Assembly: GCA_025355115.1 (NCBI GenBank)
Contig: JANXLO010000256.1
Coordinates: forward strand, 1-6,177
Origin: Chthonomonadaceae bacterium
GTDB lineage: Bacteria > Armatimonadota > Chthonomonadetes > Chthonomonadales > Chthonomonadaceae
Reading direction: 5' to 3'
Length of the DNA: 6,177 nt
Under the pieces are notes generated by a model. The model was not told the origin of the DNA. It ran no database searches and saw only the letters and a program-made list of their open reading frames with translations. Shown in pieces: positions 1 through 5,965 of the stretch; the stretch's first letter is position 1, and the number at the start of each line of letters is the position of its first letter. Both the position numbers and the translations under genes were made by a program.

Positions 1-565
1 TGCGGAGCACATAGCCGTTATCCTGCACCTGAAGATCGTAGTGAGCAAGCAAGCTGGTGAGAGCAGTTCTCTGCACCCGCTCCATGGCCGTGTTGTGGAT
101 AAAGAGAGGGTTGGCTTGTTGCGCCCATATCTCATCCTGCCAGAAGGCCAGCTCCACGCCCCGGTTGTCGCTGCCGAGGACTATAAGGCTGACGCCCGAC
201 CTGTCCGCCAGATTGTCCGCATTTTTGTCGGCATTTGGATTTGAGTGGTTCTCGGAATTAACTTGTATGTCAAACCCAACCGTATATCCTCGCCCTTGGT
301 CCAGCACGAACGACGCGCTTCGGGCGGAAGTGATAAGTGAGAAGCCAGCGGAGATGCCGTCGCTTGACGTCGAGTCCAGTGTGGTCACCCCGCCGCTCAC
401 TGTTTTCAGAGCGGCTCCTCCGAGAGATAAGTAGCTCCAGCCCCAGCTCGGGTCGTCGAGCGCGACACCGGACGCCCCACTGTAGAGCGTAAACGTCTGC
501 GAGAAACCTGTGCTTGCCAAAGTCATCAGCAGGCACACGCATAGATAGAAGAACGGTCGTTTCAT
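1..565 (-). CDS. Secreted choice-of-anchor Y-type domain protein, 5' part only
   Basis: An open frame reads from the ATG at 565-563 to the window edge without a stop, giving 188 visible residues; the C-terminus lies outside. Residues 1-22 form a signal peptide (K2, R3, then a hydrophobic stretch, likely cleavage near GFS-Q23), so the product is exported. Residues about 93-160 carry the patterns GYTVGFDIQVNSENH and GVELAFWQDEIWAQ followed by PLFIH, which I recognise as the core of choice-of-anchor Y domain proteins. Those proteins commonly end in a PEP-CTERM or other sorting signal, which cannot be seen here. Between the two core blocks is an Asn/Asp-rich stretch (108-121) resembling a calcium-binding loop, which may be coincidental. 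A weak AGGA lies 11 nt upstream of the ATG. The gene follows the terminator at 638-677, so it needs its own promoter, which I could not identify. Molecular role unknown; the coding call is secure, the family name rests on remembered motifs. Confidence 0.8.
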   Translation of the reverse strand, partial: MKRPFFYLCVCLLMTLASTGFSQTFTLYSGASGVALDDPSWGWSYLSLGGAALKTVSGGVTTLDSTSSDGISAGFSLITSARSASFVLDQGRGYTVGFDIQVNSENHSNPNADKNADNLADRSGVSLIVLGSDNRGVELAFWQDEIWAQQANPLFIHNTAMERVQRTALTSLLAHYDLQVQDNGYVLR

Positions 566-777
566 GAGCAGCCTATTCCTGGAAAATGATGCCTGTACGT
601 TCGACAAAACGCTATTGGATTCCTGCCCATAGAACACAAAAAATGGATACGAGGGGCTGCTTGCCCCTCGTATCCATCATTAGCCGCACTATTCGCAGCA
701 ATCGTTTGCCACGGCGCTCTACTTCAGTCCCACAATCATGGCAGTTAAAAGTAGTTGCGCGACTAGATGCTCTTCTC
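566..777. other. Intergenic region between two minus-strand genes
   Basis: No gene is supported here. The right part (678-777) is the roughly 100-nt 3' untranslated stretch of the small gene ending at 778. The middle holds an intrinsic terminator (638-677). The left part (566-637) must contain the promoter and leader of the gene starting at 565, but no good minus-strand -35/-10 pair is visible. Confidence 0.6.
638..677 (-). terminator. Rho-independent terminator (minus strand)
   Basis: A perfect 15-bp stem (643-657 pairing with 663-677) closes a 5-nt loop. On the minus strand it is followed by six T residues (complement of the A run at 638-643), the classic intrinsic terminator layout. It lies 100 nt after the stop codon of the small secreted protein gene at 778-1062 and before the gene starting at 565, so it separates the two transcripts. 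On the plus strand there is no T run after the stem, so it should act in one direction only. Confidence 0.88.
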
Positions 778-1062
778 TTAGTTTCTGTGCTTCTTAGCGT
801 AGTGATGCGCGACGGCAGCCGCGCCGATTCCCGTCAGCACAGGATGCCGATGGAAGACGCCATGCTTGCTGTGCTTCGCGAGTGCATAGGCTCCTACGCC
901 TGCTCCGGCCGTGGTTGCAGTGGGATGACGGTGCATCCAGCTTCTATGATGGGTCGTCTGTGCAGTTGCGGTGAGTGGGCCAGCCAATGCAAGGAGCCCA
1001 AAGCCTACGGCCGCCGCCCCGGCTTTGATTTTGCTGGACACTATGCTTTGTGCGTTACGCAT
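778..1062 (-). CDS. Small secreted His-rich repeat protein
   Basis: A 94-residue protein of unknown function. Residues 1-34 look like a signal peptide: basic N-terminus (R2, K11, K13), hydrophobic Ala/Gly/Leu-rich core at 14-30 and a probable cleavage site after ATA34. The mature part of about 60 residues is basic and has 11 histidines and no cysteine. It contains two similar units of about 24 residues, starting at M43 (MHRHPTATTAGAGVGAYALAK) and F70 (FHRHPVLTGIGAAAVAHHYAK). Each begins with HRHP, continues with a Gly/Ala-rich helix-like stretch and ends in a Lys/His cluster. The Gly/Ala spacing resembles a glycine-zipper membrane segment, so envelope association or metal binding are possible, but neither is shown. 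The start is well supported: AGGGAG (complement of 1071-1076) lies 8 nt upstream of the ATG. The gene has its own terminator and is divergent from the oxidoreductase gene at 1269. Confidence 0.82.
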   Translation of the reverse strand: MRNAQSIVSSKIKAGAAAVGFGLLALAGPLTATAQTTHHRSWMHRHPTATTAGAGVGAYALAKHSKHGVFHRHPVLTGIGAAAVAHHYAKKHRN

Positions 1063-1201
1063 TTTTTAATCTCCCTGGTGTTGAGGCTGTTTTTGCCTCT
1101 GCGCAAAAAGACGGTGTTGTTGTGGAGTTTGTTCCTCACGATCTATTGGATTGGAGGCGGGTCGTAGTCCCTGTTCGAGGAAGGGTTTCTAAGGTTGGAT
1201 G

Positions 1202-1224
1202 TCGAATGGAACGTCAACATTCGA
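1202..1224. promoter_or_regulatory. Inverted repeat, possible operator
   Basis: TCGAATG at 1202-1208 and its exact reverse complement CATTCGA at 1218-1224 are separated by 9 nt. The 16-bp centre-to-centre distance would put the two half-sites on roughly the same side of the helix at one and a half turns, compatible with a dimeric repressor or activator. It sits 45 bp upstream of the oxidoreductase ATG in the divergent region. It could instead be a small transcript hairpin. No regulator gene is nearby and no second copy was noticed in the window. Confidence 0.3.
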
Positions 1225-1255
1225 ATCCTGTGAACCCAGCCATGGACGCAGGAAC

Positions 1256-1263
1256 GGAGGAGG
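1256..1263 (+). promoter_or_regulatory. Ribosome binding site fixing the oxidoreductase start
   Basis: GGAGGAGG ends 5 nt before the ATG at 1269. It decides against the earlier in-frame start codons between 1050 and 1268, which would put a 73-residue non-homologous-looking extension in front of the Tat signal. Confidence 0.85.
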
Positions 1264-1268
1264 CTCGC

Positions 1269-2582
1269 ATGACGAAAACGATCTCACGGCGCGGACTGCT
1301 TGCCGGGGCCGCTGCCATGGCGGCGGCCCCTATGGTGGTCCCCGCCTCTGCGCTGGGCAGAAAGCAGGGCACTCCTGCACCCAGCGCGCGCATAACCATA
1401 GGCGTCATCGGGGTCGGCTACCAGGCGCGCGGTCACCTGAACGCGCTGGTGCGCAACGACGATGTGAAGGTTCTCGCCGTCTGCGACGTGGACACGACCC
1501 GCCGCGAGAACGCGAAGAAGATAGTGGACGACTGGTATTCGCCGGACAAGACCTACAAGGGCTGCACCGCCTACGTCGATTTCCGAGAGCTGGTCGCCCG
1601 CAAGGACATCGATGCCATCCTCATCGGCACGCCGGACCACTGGCACTGCGCCACCGCCGTCGCCGCCATCGAGTCGGGCAAGGATGTCTACTGCGAAAAG
1701 CCGCTGACGCTCACCATCGCCGAGGCGAAAGTGATGATCGACGCCGTTCGGAAGCACAAGCGCGTTTTCCAGACCGGCAGCCAGCAGCGCTCCTCCAGGG
1801 AGTTCAGAGTCGCCTGCGAGGCCGTCCGCAACGGGCGCATCGGCAAGGTGAAGCAGGTCTTCGTCGCCGTCGGCGGCCCGAGCCGTCCCTGCGATCTGCC
1901 CGCCGAGCCGCTCGAGCCGGGCCTCGACTGGAACATGTGGCTCGGGCAGGCCCCCGATCGCCCCTACAACTCCATCCTCAGCCCGCGCGGCATCCACAAC
2001 CATTTTCCGGACTGGCGCAGCTATCGCGAGTTCTCGGGTGGTGCGATGACCGACTGGGGCGCGCACCACTTCGACATCGCGCAGTGGGGTCTCGGCATGG
2101 ACGAGAGCGGCCCAGTGGAAATCATTCCGCCCGCAGATCCCAAGGCAGGGCAGGGCGTCCGGTACCTCTATGCGAACGGGGTGGAGATGATCCACGGCGG
2201 CCATATGGACCCAGACGGCATGGAGCGCGGCGGAGTCCATTTCGTCGGCGAGAGCGGCATCGTCTACGTGGATCGCGGGCAGCTCAAAAGCTGGCCCGAG
2301 AACATCGTCACCGATCCGCTCGGCGCGTCGGAGAAGCCGCTCTACAAATCCAACAGCCATCAGCAGGACTGGATCGACTGCATCAAGTCCCGCAAGCGGC
2401 CCATCTGCGACGTCGAGATCGGTGCCCGCTCCGTCACCGTCTGTCATCTGGGCAACCTGGCCTACTGGCATGGCCGCACCCTGAAATGGGACCCGGCAAA
2501 GTGGCAGTTCGTCAAAGACCACGAAGCGGACAAATGGCGCGACCGTGAGCGCCGCGCGCCCTGGAAGCTCCCCAAGGCTTGA
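1269..2582 (+). CDS. Tat-exported Gfo/Idh/MocA family oxidoreductase
   Basis: A 437-residue NAD(P)-dependent oxidoreductase-like protein; members of this family act mostly on sugars, cyclitols and related polyols, but the substrate cannot be read from the sequence. Residues 1-28 are a twin-arginine signal (SRRGLL at 6-11, Ala-rich hydrophobic region, probable cleavage after ASA28), so it is exported folded, presumably with bound cofactor. The Rossmann domain begins at 42 with ITIGVIGVGYQARGH (G48, G50, G55), followed by an acidic strand end at D73-D75, TPDHWH at 121-126 and the family signature EKP at 143-145, whose lysine K144 is the usual catalytic-site residue. The C-terminal domain contains the block GGAMTDWGAHHFDIAQW (257-273), typical of Tat-signal members common in Planctomycetota, Armatimonadota and Verrucomicrobiota, and ends with the NSHQQDWIDCI and AYWHGR region (362-403). 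Length is normal for the group and no key residue is missing. It appears monocistronic, with a terminator-like hairpin about 85 nt downstream of the stop. Confidence 0.95.
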   Translation: MTKTISRRGLLAGAAAMAAAPMVVPASALGRKQGTPAPSARITIGVIGVGYQARGHLNALVRNDDVKVLAVCDVDTTRRENAKKIVDDWYSPDKTYKGCTAYVDFRELVARKDIDAILIGTPDHWHCATAVAAIESGKDVYCEKPLTLTIAEAKVMIDAVRKHKRVFQTGSQQRSSREFRVACEAVRNGRIGKVKQVFVAVGGPSRPCDLPAEPLEPGLDWNMWLGQAPDRPYNSILSPRGIHNHFPDWRSYREFSGGAMTDWGAHHFDIAQWGLGMDESGPVEIIPPADPKAGQGVRYLYANGVEMIHGGHMDPDGMERGGVHFVGESGIVYVDRGQLKSWPENIVTDPLGASEKPLYKSNSHQQDWIDCIKSRKRPICDVEIGARSVTVCHLGNLAYWHGRTLKWDPAKWQFVKDHEADKWRDRERRAPWKLPKA

Positions 2583-2666
2583 GCCGCTTCGGTGTACAGC
2601 GTTGACAGGGAGGGCGCAAGCCTGTCAGAATGGAGTCCTGCTCCGATCCATTGAGCAATAAATCAA

Positions 2667-2722
2667 GAAGCGTCCGACCCTCCTTCCGGCAGAAGCACAG
2701 AGGGCCGGACGTTTCCCTTTTT
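2667..2722 (+). terminator. Probable terminator hairpin after the oxidoreductase gene
   Basis: The arms 2667-2682 and 2700-2715 can pair over 16 positions with one G-U pair and one A-C mismatch, enclosing a 17-nt loop. The right arm is followed by CC and five T residues (2718-2722). It lies 84 nt after the stop at 2582 and 37 nt before the next start codon. The long loop and mismatch make it less certain than the terminator at 638-677. On the minus strand the stem trades the A-C mismatch for a G-U pair, but no good T run follows. It could also act as a leader structure for the next gene. Confidence 0.6.
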
Positions 2723-2744
2723 CATCATCACAAACCCTTAGAAC

Positions 2745-2749
2745 AGGAG
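2745..2749 (+). promoter_or_regulatory. Ribosome binding site for a TTG start
   Basis: AGGAG lies 10 nt upstream of the TTG at 2760. The reading frame is closed by TAG at 2739-2741, and the next in-frame ATG is well inside the conserved N-terminal domain, so the TTG is the only start that keeps the whole domain. Confidence 0.6.
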
Positions 2750-2759
2750 ACCCCGCTCG

Positions 2760-3917
2760 TTGGGAACCGCATATACACCGGGACTGAGAGTCAGCTCCCG
2801 CACCACCATCGAAAAGCTGCGCCGCCTGCCCCTTAAAGGCACGGTTCTGGTGCGCGAAGGCGACATCGTGACGCCGCAGACCGTCATCGCCCGCACGGAG
2901 CTGCCCGGCCTCATGCAGACCATCAAGGTCGCGGAGCGCATGGGCATCGAGGCGGGGGATGTCGCCGGGGCGCTGAAGGTCAAGATCGGCGATATAATCA
3001 AAAAGGACGAGATCATCGCGGAGACCAAGGGGCTGTTCGGCAAGTTCTTCCGCAGCGAGTTCCGCTCGCCCTTCGCGGGCAAGGTGGAGCTGATCTCCCC
3101 TGCAACCGGCCATGTCGGCGTGCGCGAGGCGGCGACTCCGGTGGAGAAGGACGCCTACATACGCGGCACTATCGCGAAGGTGCTGCCGGGCGAGGGCGTT
3201 GTCGTGCGGTGCGAGGGCGCGCTGGTGCAGGGCATCTTCGGCGTGGGCGGTGAGCGGCTGGGCGAGATCGTGGTCGTGACGGACGGGCCGGACAAGCCGA
3301 TCACTGACGCGACGCTGACGGCGGCTCATGCGGGCAAGATCGTTGTGGGCGGCAGCAACGTCTCGGGCGCGGCCCTGCGCAAGGCCGCGCAACTGGGCAT
3401 CATCGGCATCGTCTGCGGCGGAGTGGTGGATCGCGAACTGATGGACTATCTGGCTGAGGCACTGAAGCAGCCGGGCTACGACATCGGGGTGGCGATCACC
3501 GGGCAGGAGCCCATCGCCTTCACGCTGATGGTGACCGAGGGCTTCGGCACCATCGACATGGCGAAGCGCACGTTCCAGCTCTTCCAGTCACTCCAGGGGA
3601 AAACGGCCTCCATCAATGGAGCCACCCAGATTCGTGCAGGCGTTATCCGCCCCGAGGTCGTCGTCCCCCTGGCCGACAACCCCACCGCGACGACCGGCGG
3701 CGAGGACGCGGCGGAGGGCGGCCAGCTCATCCTCGGCACCCCCATCCGCGTCATCCGCGAGCCCTACTTCGGGATCCTCGGCTCCGTCACCGGCCTCCCC
3801 GAGAAACTCCAGAAGGTCGAATCCGAGACCATGGTACGCGTCCTCGAAGCCAAACTCGAAGACGGACGCACCGTAACCGTCCCCCGCGCCAACGTCGAAA
3901 TCATCGAAACCGTCTGA
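2760..3917 (+). CDS. Conserved protein with barrel-sandwich and KOW-like regions
   Basis: A 385-residue protein that matches, from memory, an uncharacterised conserved family found in Armatimonadota, Chloroflexota and some thermophiles, with the hallmark start MGTAYTPGLRVS. There is no signal peptide or membrane segment, so it is probably cytoplasmic. Residues 23-50 and 72-123 look like biotinyl/lipoyl-type barrel-sandwich halves: LKGTVLVREGDIVTPQTVIA, then GDIIKKDEIIAE and RSPFAGKVELIS. The lipoyl-type lysine motif is not evident, so this resembles the N-terminal fold of RnfC-like proteins rather than a carrier. The middle (about 190-224) has a Gly-rich alternating pattern, KIVVGG and LGIIGIVCGG, and a well-conserved-looking block SINGATQIRAGVIRPE (284-299). 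A low-complexity Gly/Ala/Asp linker (305-322) leads to an SH3/KOW-like tail (326-383: GTPIRVIREPYFGILG, then TVPRANVEII), as in NusG-type proteins. Start is TTG with an AGGAG ribosome binding site. Function unknown; coding status is very secure. Confidence 0.88.
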   Translation: MGTAYTPGLRVSSRTTIEKLRRLPLKGTVLVREGDIVTPQTVIARTELPGLMQTIKVAERMGIEAGDVAGALKVKIGDIIKKDEIIAETKGLFGKFFRSEFRSPFAGKVELISPATGHVGVREAATPVEKDAYIRGTIAKVLPGEGVVVRCEGALVQGIFGVGGERLGEIVVVTDGPDKPITDATLTAAHAGKIVVGGSNVSGAALRKAAQLGIIGIVCGGVVDRELMDYLAEALKQPGYDIGVAITGQEPIAFTLMVTEGFGTIDMAKRTFQLFQSLQGKTASINGATQIRAGVIRPEVVVPLADNPTATTGGEDAAEGGQLILGTPIRVIREPYFGILGSVTGLPEKLQKVESETMVRVLEAKLEDGRTVTVPRANVEIIETV

Positions 3918-4189
3918 CGGGGAGACCATTTGACGGGAGCCAAACTTGTCGTAGGTGGAGCAACCGATCTGGCATCCATCGACCGATGAAGCGACTGGCA
4001 TATTCCGCAAAGCGTGCGCGCCATCAGTACCGCTTCGTTTACTTTATGCGGGTAGCCTTGCCATGTCTGTCGGCCTTCTCGTTGGCGAACGGATTGTTGA
4101 AGCCTTTCCGGTTGTGCGCCGAAAAGTAACGTTTGACTGTCCCCTGTCGTCCAACTTCCAACGCAAAGTCGAAGTAAAAGGAGAGAGCC
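3918..4189. other. Intergenic region without a convincing gene
   Basis: This 272-bp stretch lies between two plus-strand genes. It has lower GC and no open frame with coding-like codon use on either strand; the frames that cross it run out of phase into neighbouring genes. A TTGACT at 4133-4138 resembles a -35 box but has no matching -10 box. There is no clear terminator after the stop at 3917. It presumably carries the promoter of the gene at 4190, whose ribosome binding site AAGGAG is at 4178-4183. Confidence 0.55.
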
Positions 4190-5965
4190 ATGCGAAAAGG
4201 CGCGAGACTGATCTGTCTCTGCGGTCTGATGCTGGTCGGCAGAGCATCGTTGGCGCAGCAGGCGAAGACCGTGGAGGTGCCGGAAGGGCTTGTCGGCAGC
4301 CCAGCATTTGCGAAGAGAGTGAAAGTGACTTGCCCGGGGCTGGCGGTCGGGGAACTGATCGATCAACTTTCTGCGAAGACCGGAGTGAACCTGCAGGCGG
4401 ACAAAGCGATTGCGGAAGATAAGGTCATCCTATTCTGTCCGGCGAGACCCCTCAAAGAGACGCTTAACGATCTTGCAGCGCTCTTTCATGACAGCTGGCG
4501 CCACCTGCGGACAGCGGACAGCAAGGACCGTTACGTACTGGTGCGAACACGTCAGTCCACCGAGTATGAGCAGTCGCTCTCCAGAGCTACAGCCGCCCGT
4601 CTCATCGCCAAACTCGATGAACAGGTGAAGGCGCTGTCCGAAACCCCGGATCAGCTGGAGAAGCGCCCCAAAGAGGATCCCATCCGCAAGTCTCTGGCGG
4701 ATCCGGGAGACCGCGCGGCCACCGTGGTGTACGCTGCCCTTTCGCCGGAGCAGCGTTCGGCGCTCTTCGACCGGCGAGTGCTGAACTTTTCGGCAGCCGA
4801 GATCGGTCCGCAGCTCGCCGAGCCCGTCGGCGAACTCTACAAGAGAAGTGCCGAACGCGCAGCGCGCTTTCGTGGAGGAGCGGGCTCGCCTCCGGGGGAG
4901 AGCGCACAGGACTACGCACAGCGGGGAATTCAGTTTGCCCTGCACAACTGCGGCGGCAAACTGATCCCCTCGATCTATGCGTACGGCAAATCCTCGATGA
5001 TGGGATTCCTCTTCGCCGACATCGACACCCACGGAATATGGGCGCTTGGCCCACAAGGCAACCCGTACTCCCGTGGCCCGATGGCGCGCAGCCTCGCTTT
5101 GCCCTCCATAGAAGCAACGCAAAAGGCGCAGAGCCAGCCCTCCTGGATCGATCAACTGCAGAAGCTGGCAGAAGCGAGCGGGGTCGTCGTGCTGGCAGAC
5201 TTCTATCGCAGTAGCCCTGTGAATCCCGTTTCAAAAGAGGCGCCGGAGCCTCCCCTGAATGCACGAGACCTTCCCGAAGCCGCCGCCCTAGATCGGCTCT
5301 GCTGGCGGGAGGGGTACCTCTGGTGGACGCGGCCCGGAGGCGCGGTGCTGTTTCGCAAGCGCGACTGGTTCGAGCAGCAGCGTTACGAGGTGCCGGACCG
5401 CTGGCTGGCGGAGACCGCGCGTCGAATGAAAGTTCAAAAGCATGTTCCGAAGGTCGGGGATCTGCTGCGCGCACGAGAGCTGACCGCTCGGCAGATTCTC
5501 GGCTTGAACGGCATGAATACTGAAGGCTTCAGCTATTCCGAGTTCGAAACCGTCGGGGGGCTGGAGCTCGCCGATTTCCTGAGCAGAGAGCTCGCAAATC
5601 ACCCTGCGCCAGCAGGTCAGTCGCCAATGACAGATCGCTCGCTTGCGCCCGGTCGCCCATTCCTGAAGGCCTTTTTCATCGATGACACGACCGCATTGGC
5701 GTCCAACGCAGCGTTTCTTGCCTTCCTGACCGCGCAGGCTTCTCCGATCCCGTTGACGGACATCCGGTATTTCCAGGCCGACATCTCAACGGAAGACAGG
5801 GGGGACGGGCCGGGCGACGGCTGGAAGGACGCCAGCATGGTGGTGAACTGGAAGGTCCGGCCCCTGATGGACAAGAGACAAAACATCTGCCTGCCCTTCG
5901 AAGTGAAGAATGATCGTCGAGACCAGGTGAAGATAGAGGTGGAGCAGGAGAACTCAAAGCGGTGA
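4190..5965 (+). CDS. Exported protein with STN-like domain(s)
   Basis: A 591-residue protein of unknown function. Residues 1-22 are a signal peptide (basic MRKGAR, hydrophobic core, cleavage after ASLA22). Residues 43-120 resemble the secretin/TonB short N-terminal (STN) fold: VKVTCPGLAVGELIDQLSAKT, then GVNLQADKAI, a short strand VILFC, PLKETLNDLAALF and a closing strand RYVLVR. A second, weaker copy may span 316-395 (SWIDQLQKLAEASGVVVLAD, then AALDRLCWREGYLWW and AVLFRKRDW). No secretin channel or TonB-receptor barrel follows either unit, so it is not a normal secretin or receptor; a periplasmic or surface scaffold is possible. Between them lies a charged, helix-rich stretch. Residues about 500-580 form a final unassigned region ending in a charged tail. 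AAGGAG lies 6 nt before the ATG, so the start is firm. The 3' end overlaps a convergent gene by 12 bp. Confidence 0.85.
   Translation: MRKGARLICLCGLMLVGRASLAQQAKTVEVPEGLVGSPAFAKRVKVTCPGLAVGELIDQLSAKTGVNLQADKAIAEDKVILFCPARPLKETLNDLAALFHDSWRHLRTADSKDRYVLVRTRQSTEYEQSLSRATAARLIAKLDEQVKALSETPDQLEKRPKEDPIRKSLADPGDRAATVVYAALSPEQRSALFDRRVLNFSAAEIGPQLAEPVGELYKRSAERAARFRGGAGSPPGESAQDYAQRGIQFALHNCGGKLIPSIYAYGKSSMMGFLFADIDTHGIWALGPQGNPYSRGPMARSLALPSIEATQKAQSQPSWIDQLQKLAEASGVVVLADFYRSSPVNPVSKEAPEPPLNARDLPEAAALDRLCWREGYLWWTRPGGAVLFRKRDWFEQQRYEVPDRWLAETARRMKVQKHVPKVGDLLRARELTARQILGLNGMNTEGFSYSEFETVGGLELADFLSRELANHPAPAGQSPMTDRSLAPGRPFLKAFFIDDTTALASNAAFLAFLTAQASPIPLTDIRYFQADISTEDRGDGPGDGWKDASMVVNWKVRPLMDKRQNICLPFEVKNDRRDQVKIEVEQENSKR

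Larger units (their letters stand above)
1063..1268. other. Divergent intergenic region
   Basis: This 206-bp stretch separates the minus-strand gene starting at 1062 from the plus-strand gene starting at 1269, so promoters for both should lie here. An open frame in phase with the oxidoreductase runs through it back to 1050, but the strong ribosome binding site and Tat signal at 1269 argue that it is not translated. A 7-bp inverted repeat at 1202-1224 is the only clear regulatory-looking element. No sigma-70-type promoter is convincing on either strand. Confidence 0.55.

Noticed and set aside
270..542. Minus-strand 90-residue frame near the left edge
   Set aside because: Shadow of the choice-of-anchor gene in a different minus-strand frame; the frame starting at 565 has a signal peptide and recognised motifs.
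1083..1099. GAGGC/GCCTC hairpin upstream of the small secreted gene's ribosome binding site
   Set aside because: Only 5 bp with a 7-nt loop, too short to claim as a regulatory structure.
1112..1150. Plus-strand sigma-70-like promoter (TTGTGG with TCTATT)
   Set aside because: Only 3 of 6 and 4 of 6 matches with 16-nt spacing; matches of this quality occur by chance.
1050..1268. In-frame N-terminal extension of the oxidoreductase
   Set aside because: The frame is open, but the strong ribosome binding site at 1256-1263 and the Tat signal starting at 1269 place the true start there.
1284..2522. Long minus-strand frame opposite the oxidoreductase
   Set aside because: Typical antisense shadow of a GC-rich gene; the plus strand carries clear family motifs throughout.
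4133..4161. Promoter before the STN-like gene
   Set aside because: TTGACT is a good -35 match, but at 17-nt spacing the -10 position reads TTCCAA, which is a poor match.
3955..4422. Plus-strand frame crossing the 3918-4189 gap
   Set aside because: GTG start without a ribosome binding site; over half overlaps the well-supported gene at 4190 in another frame, and the product has no family-like pattern.
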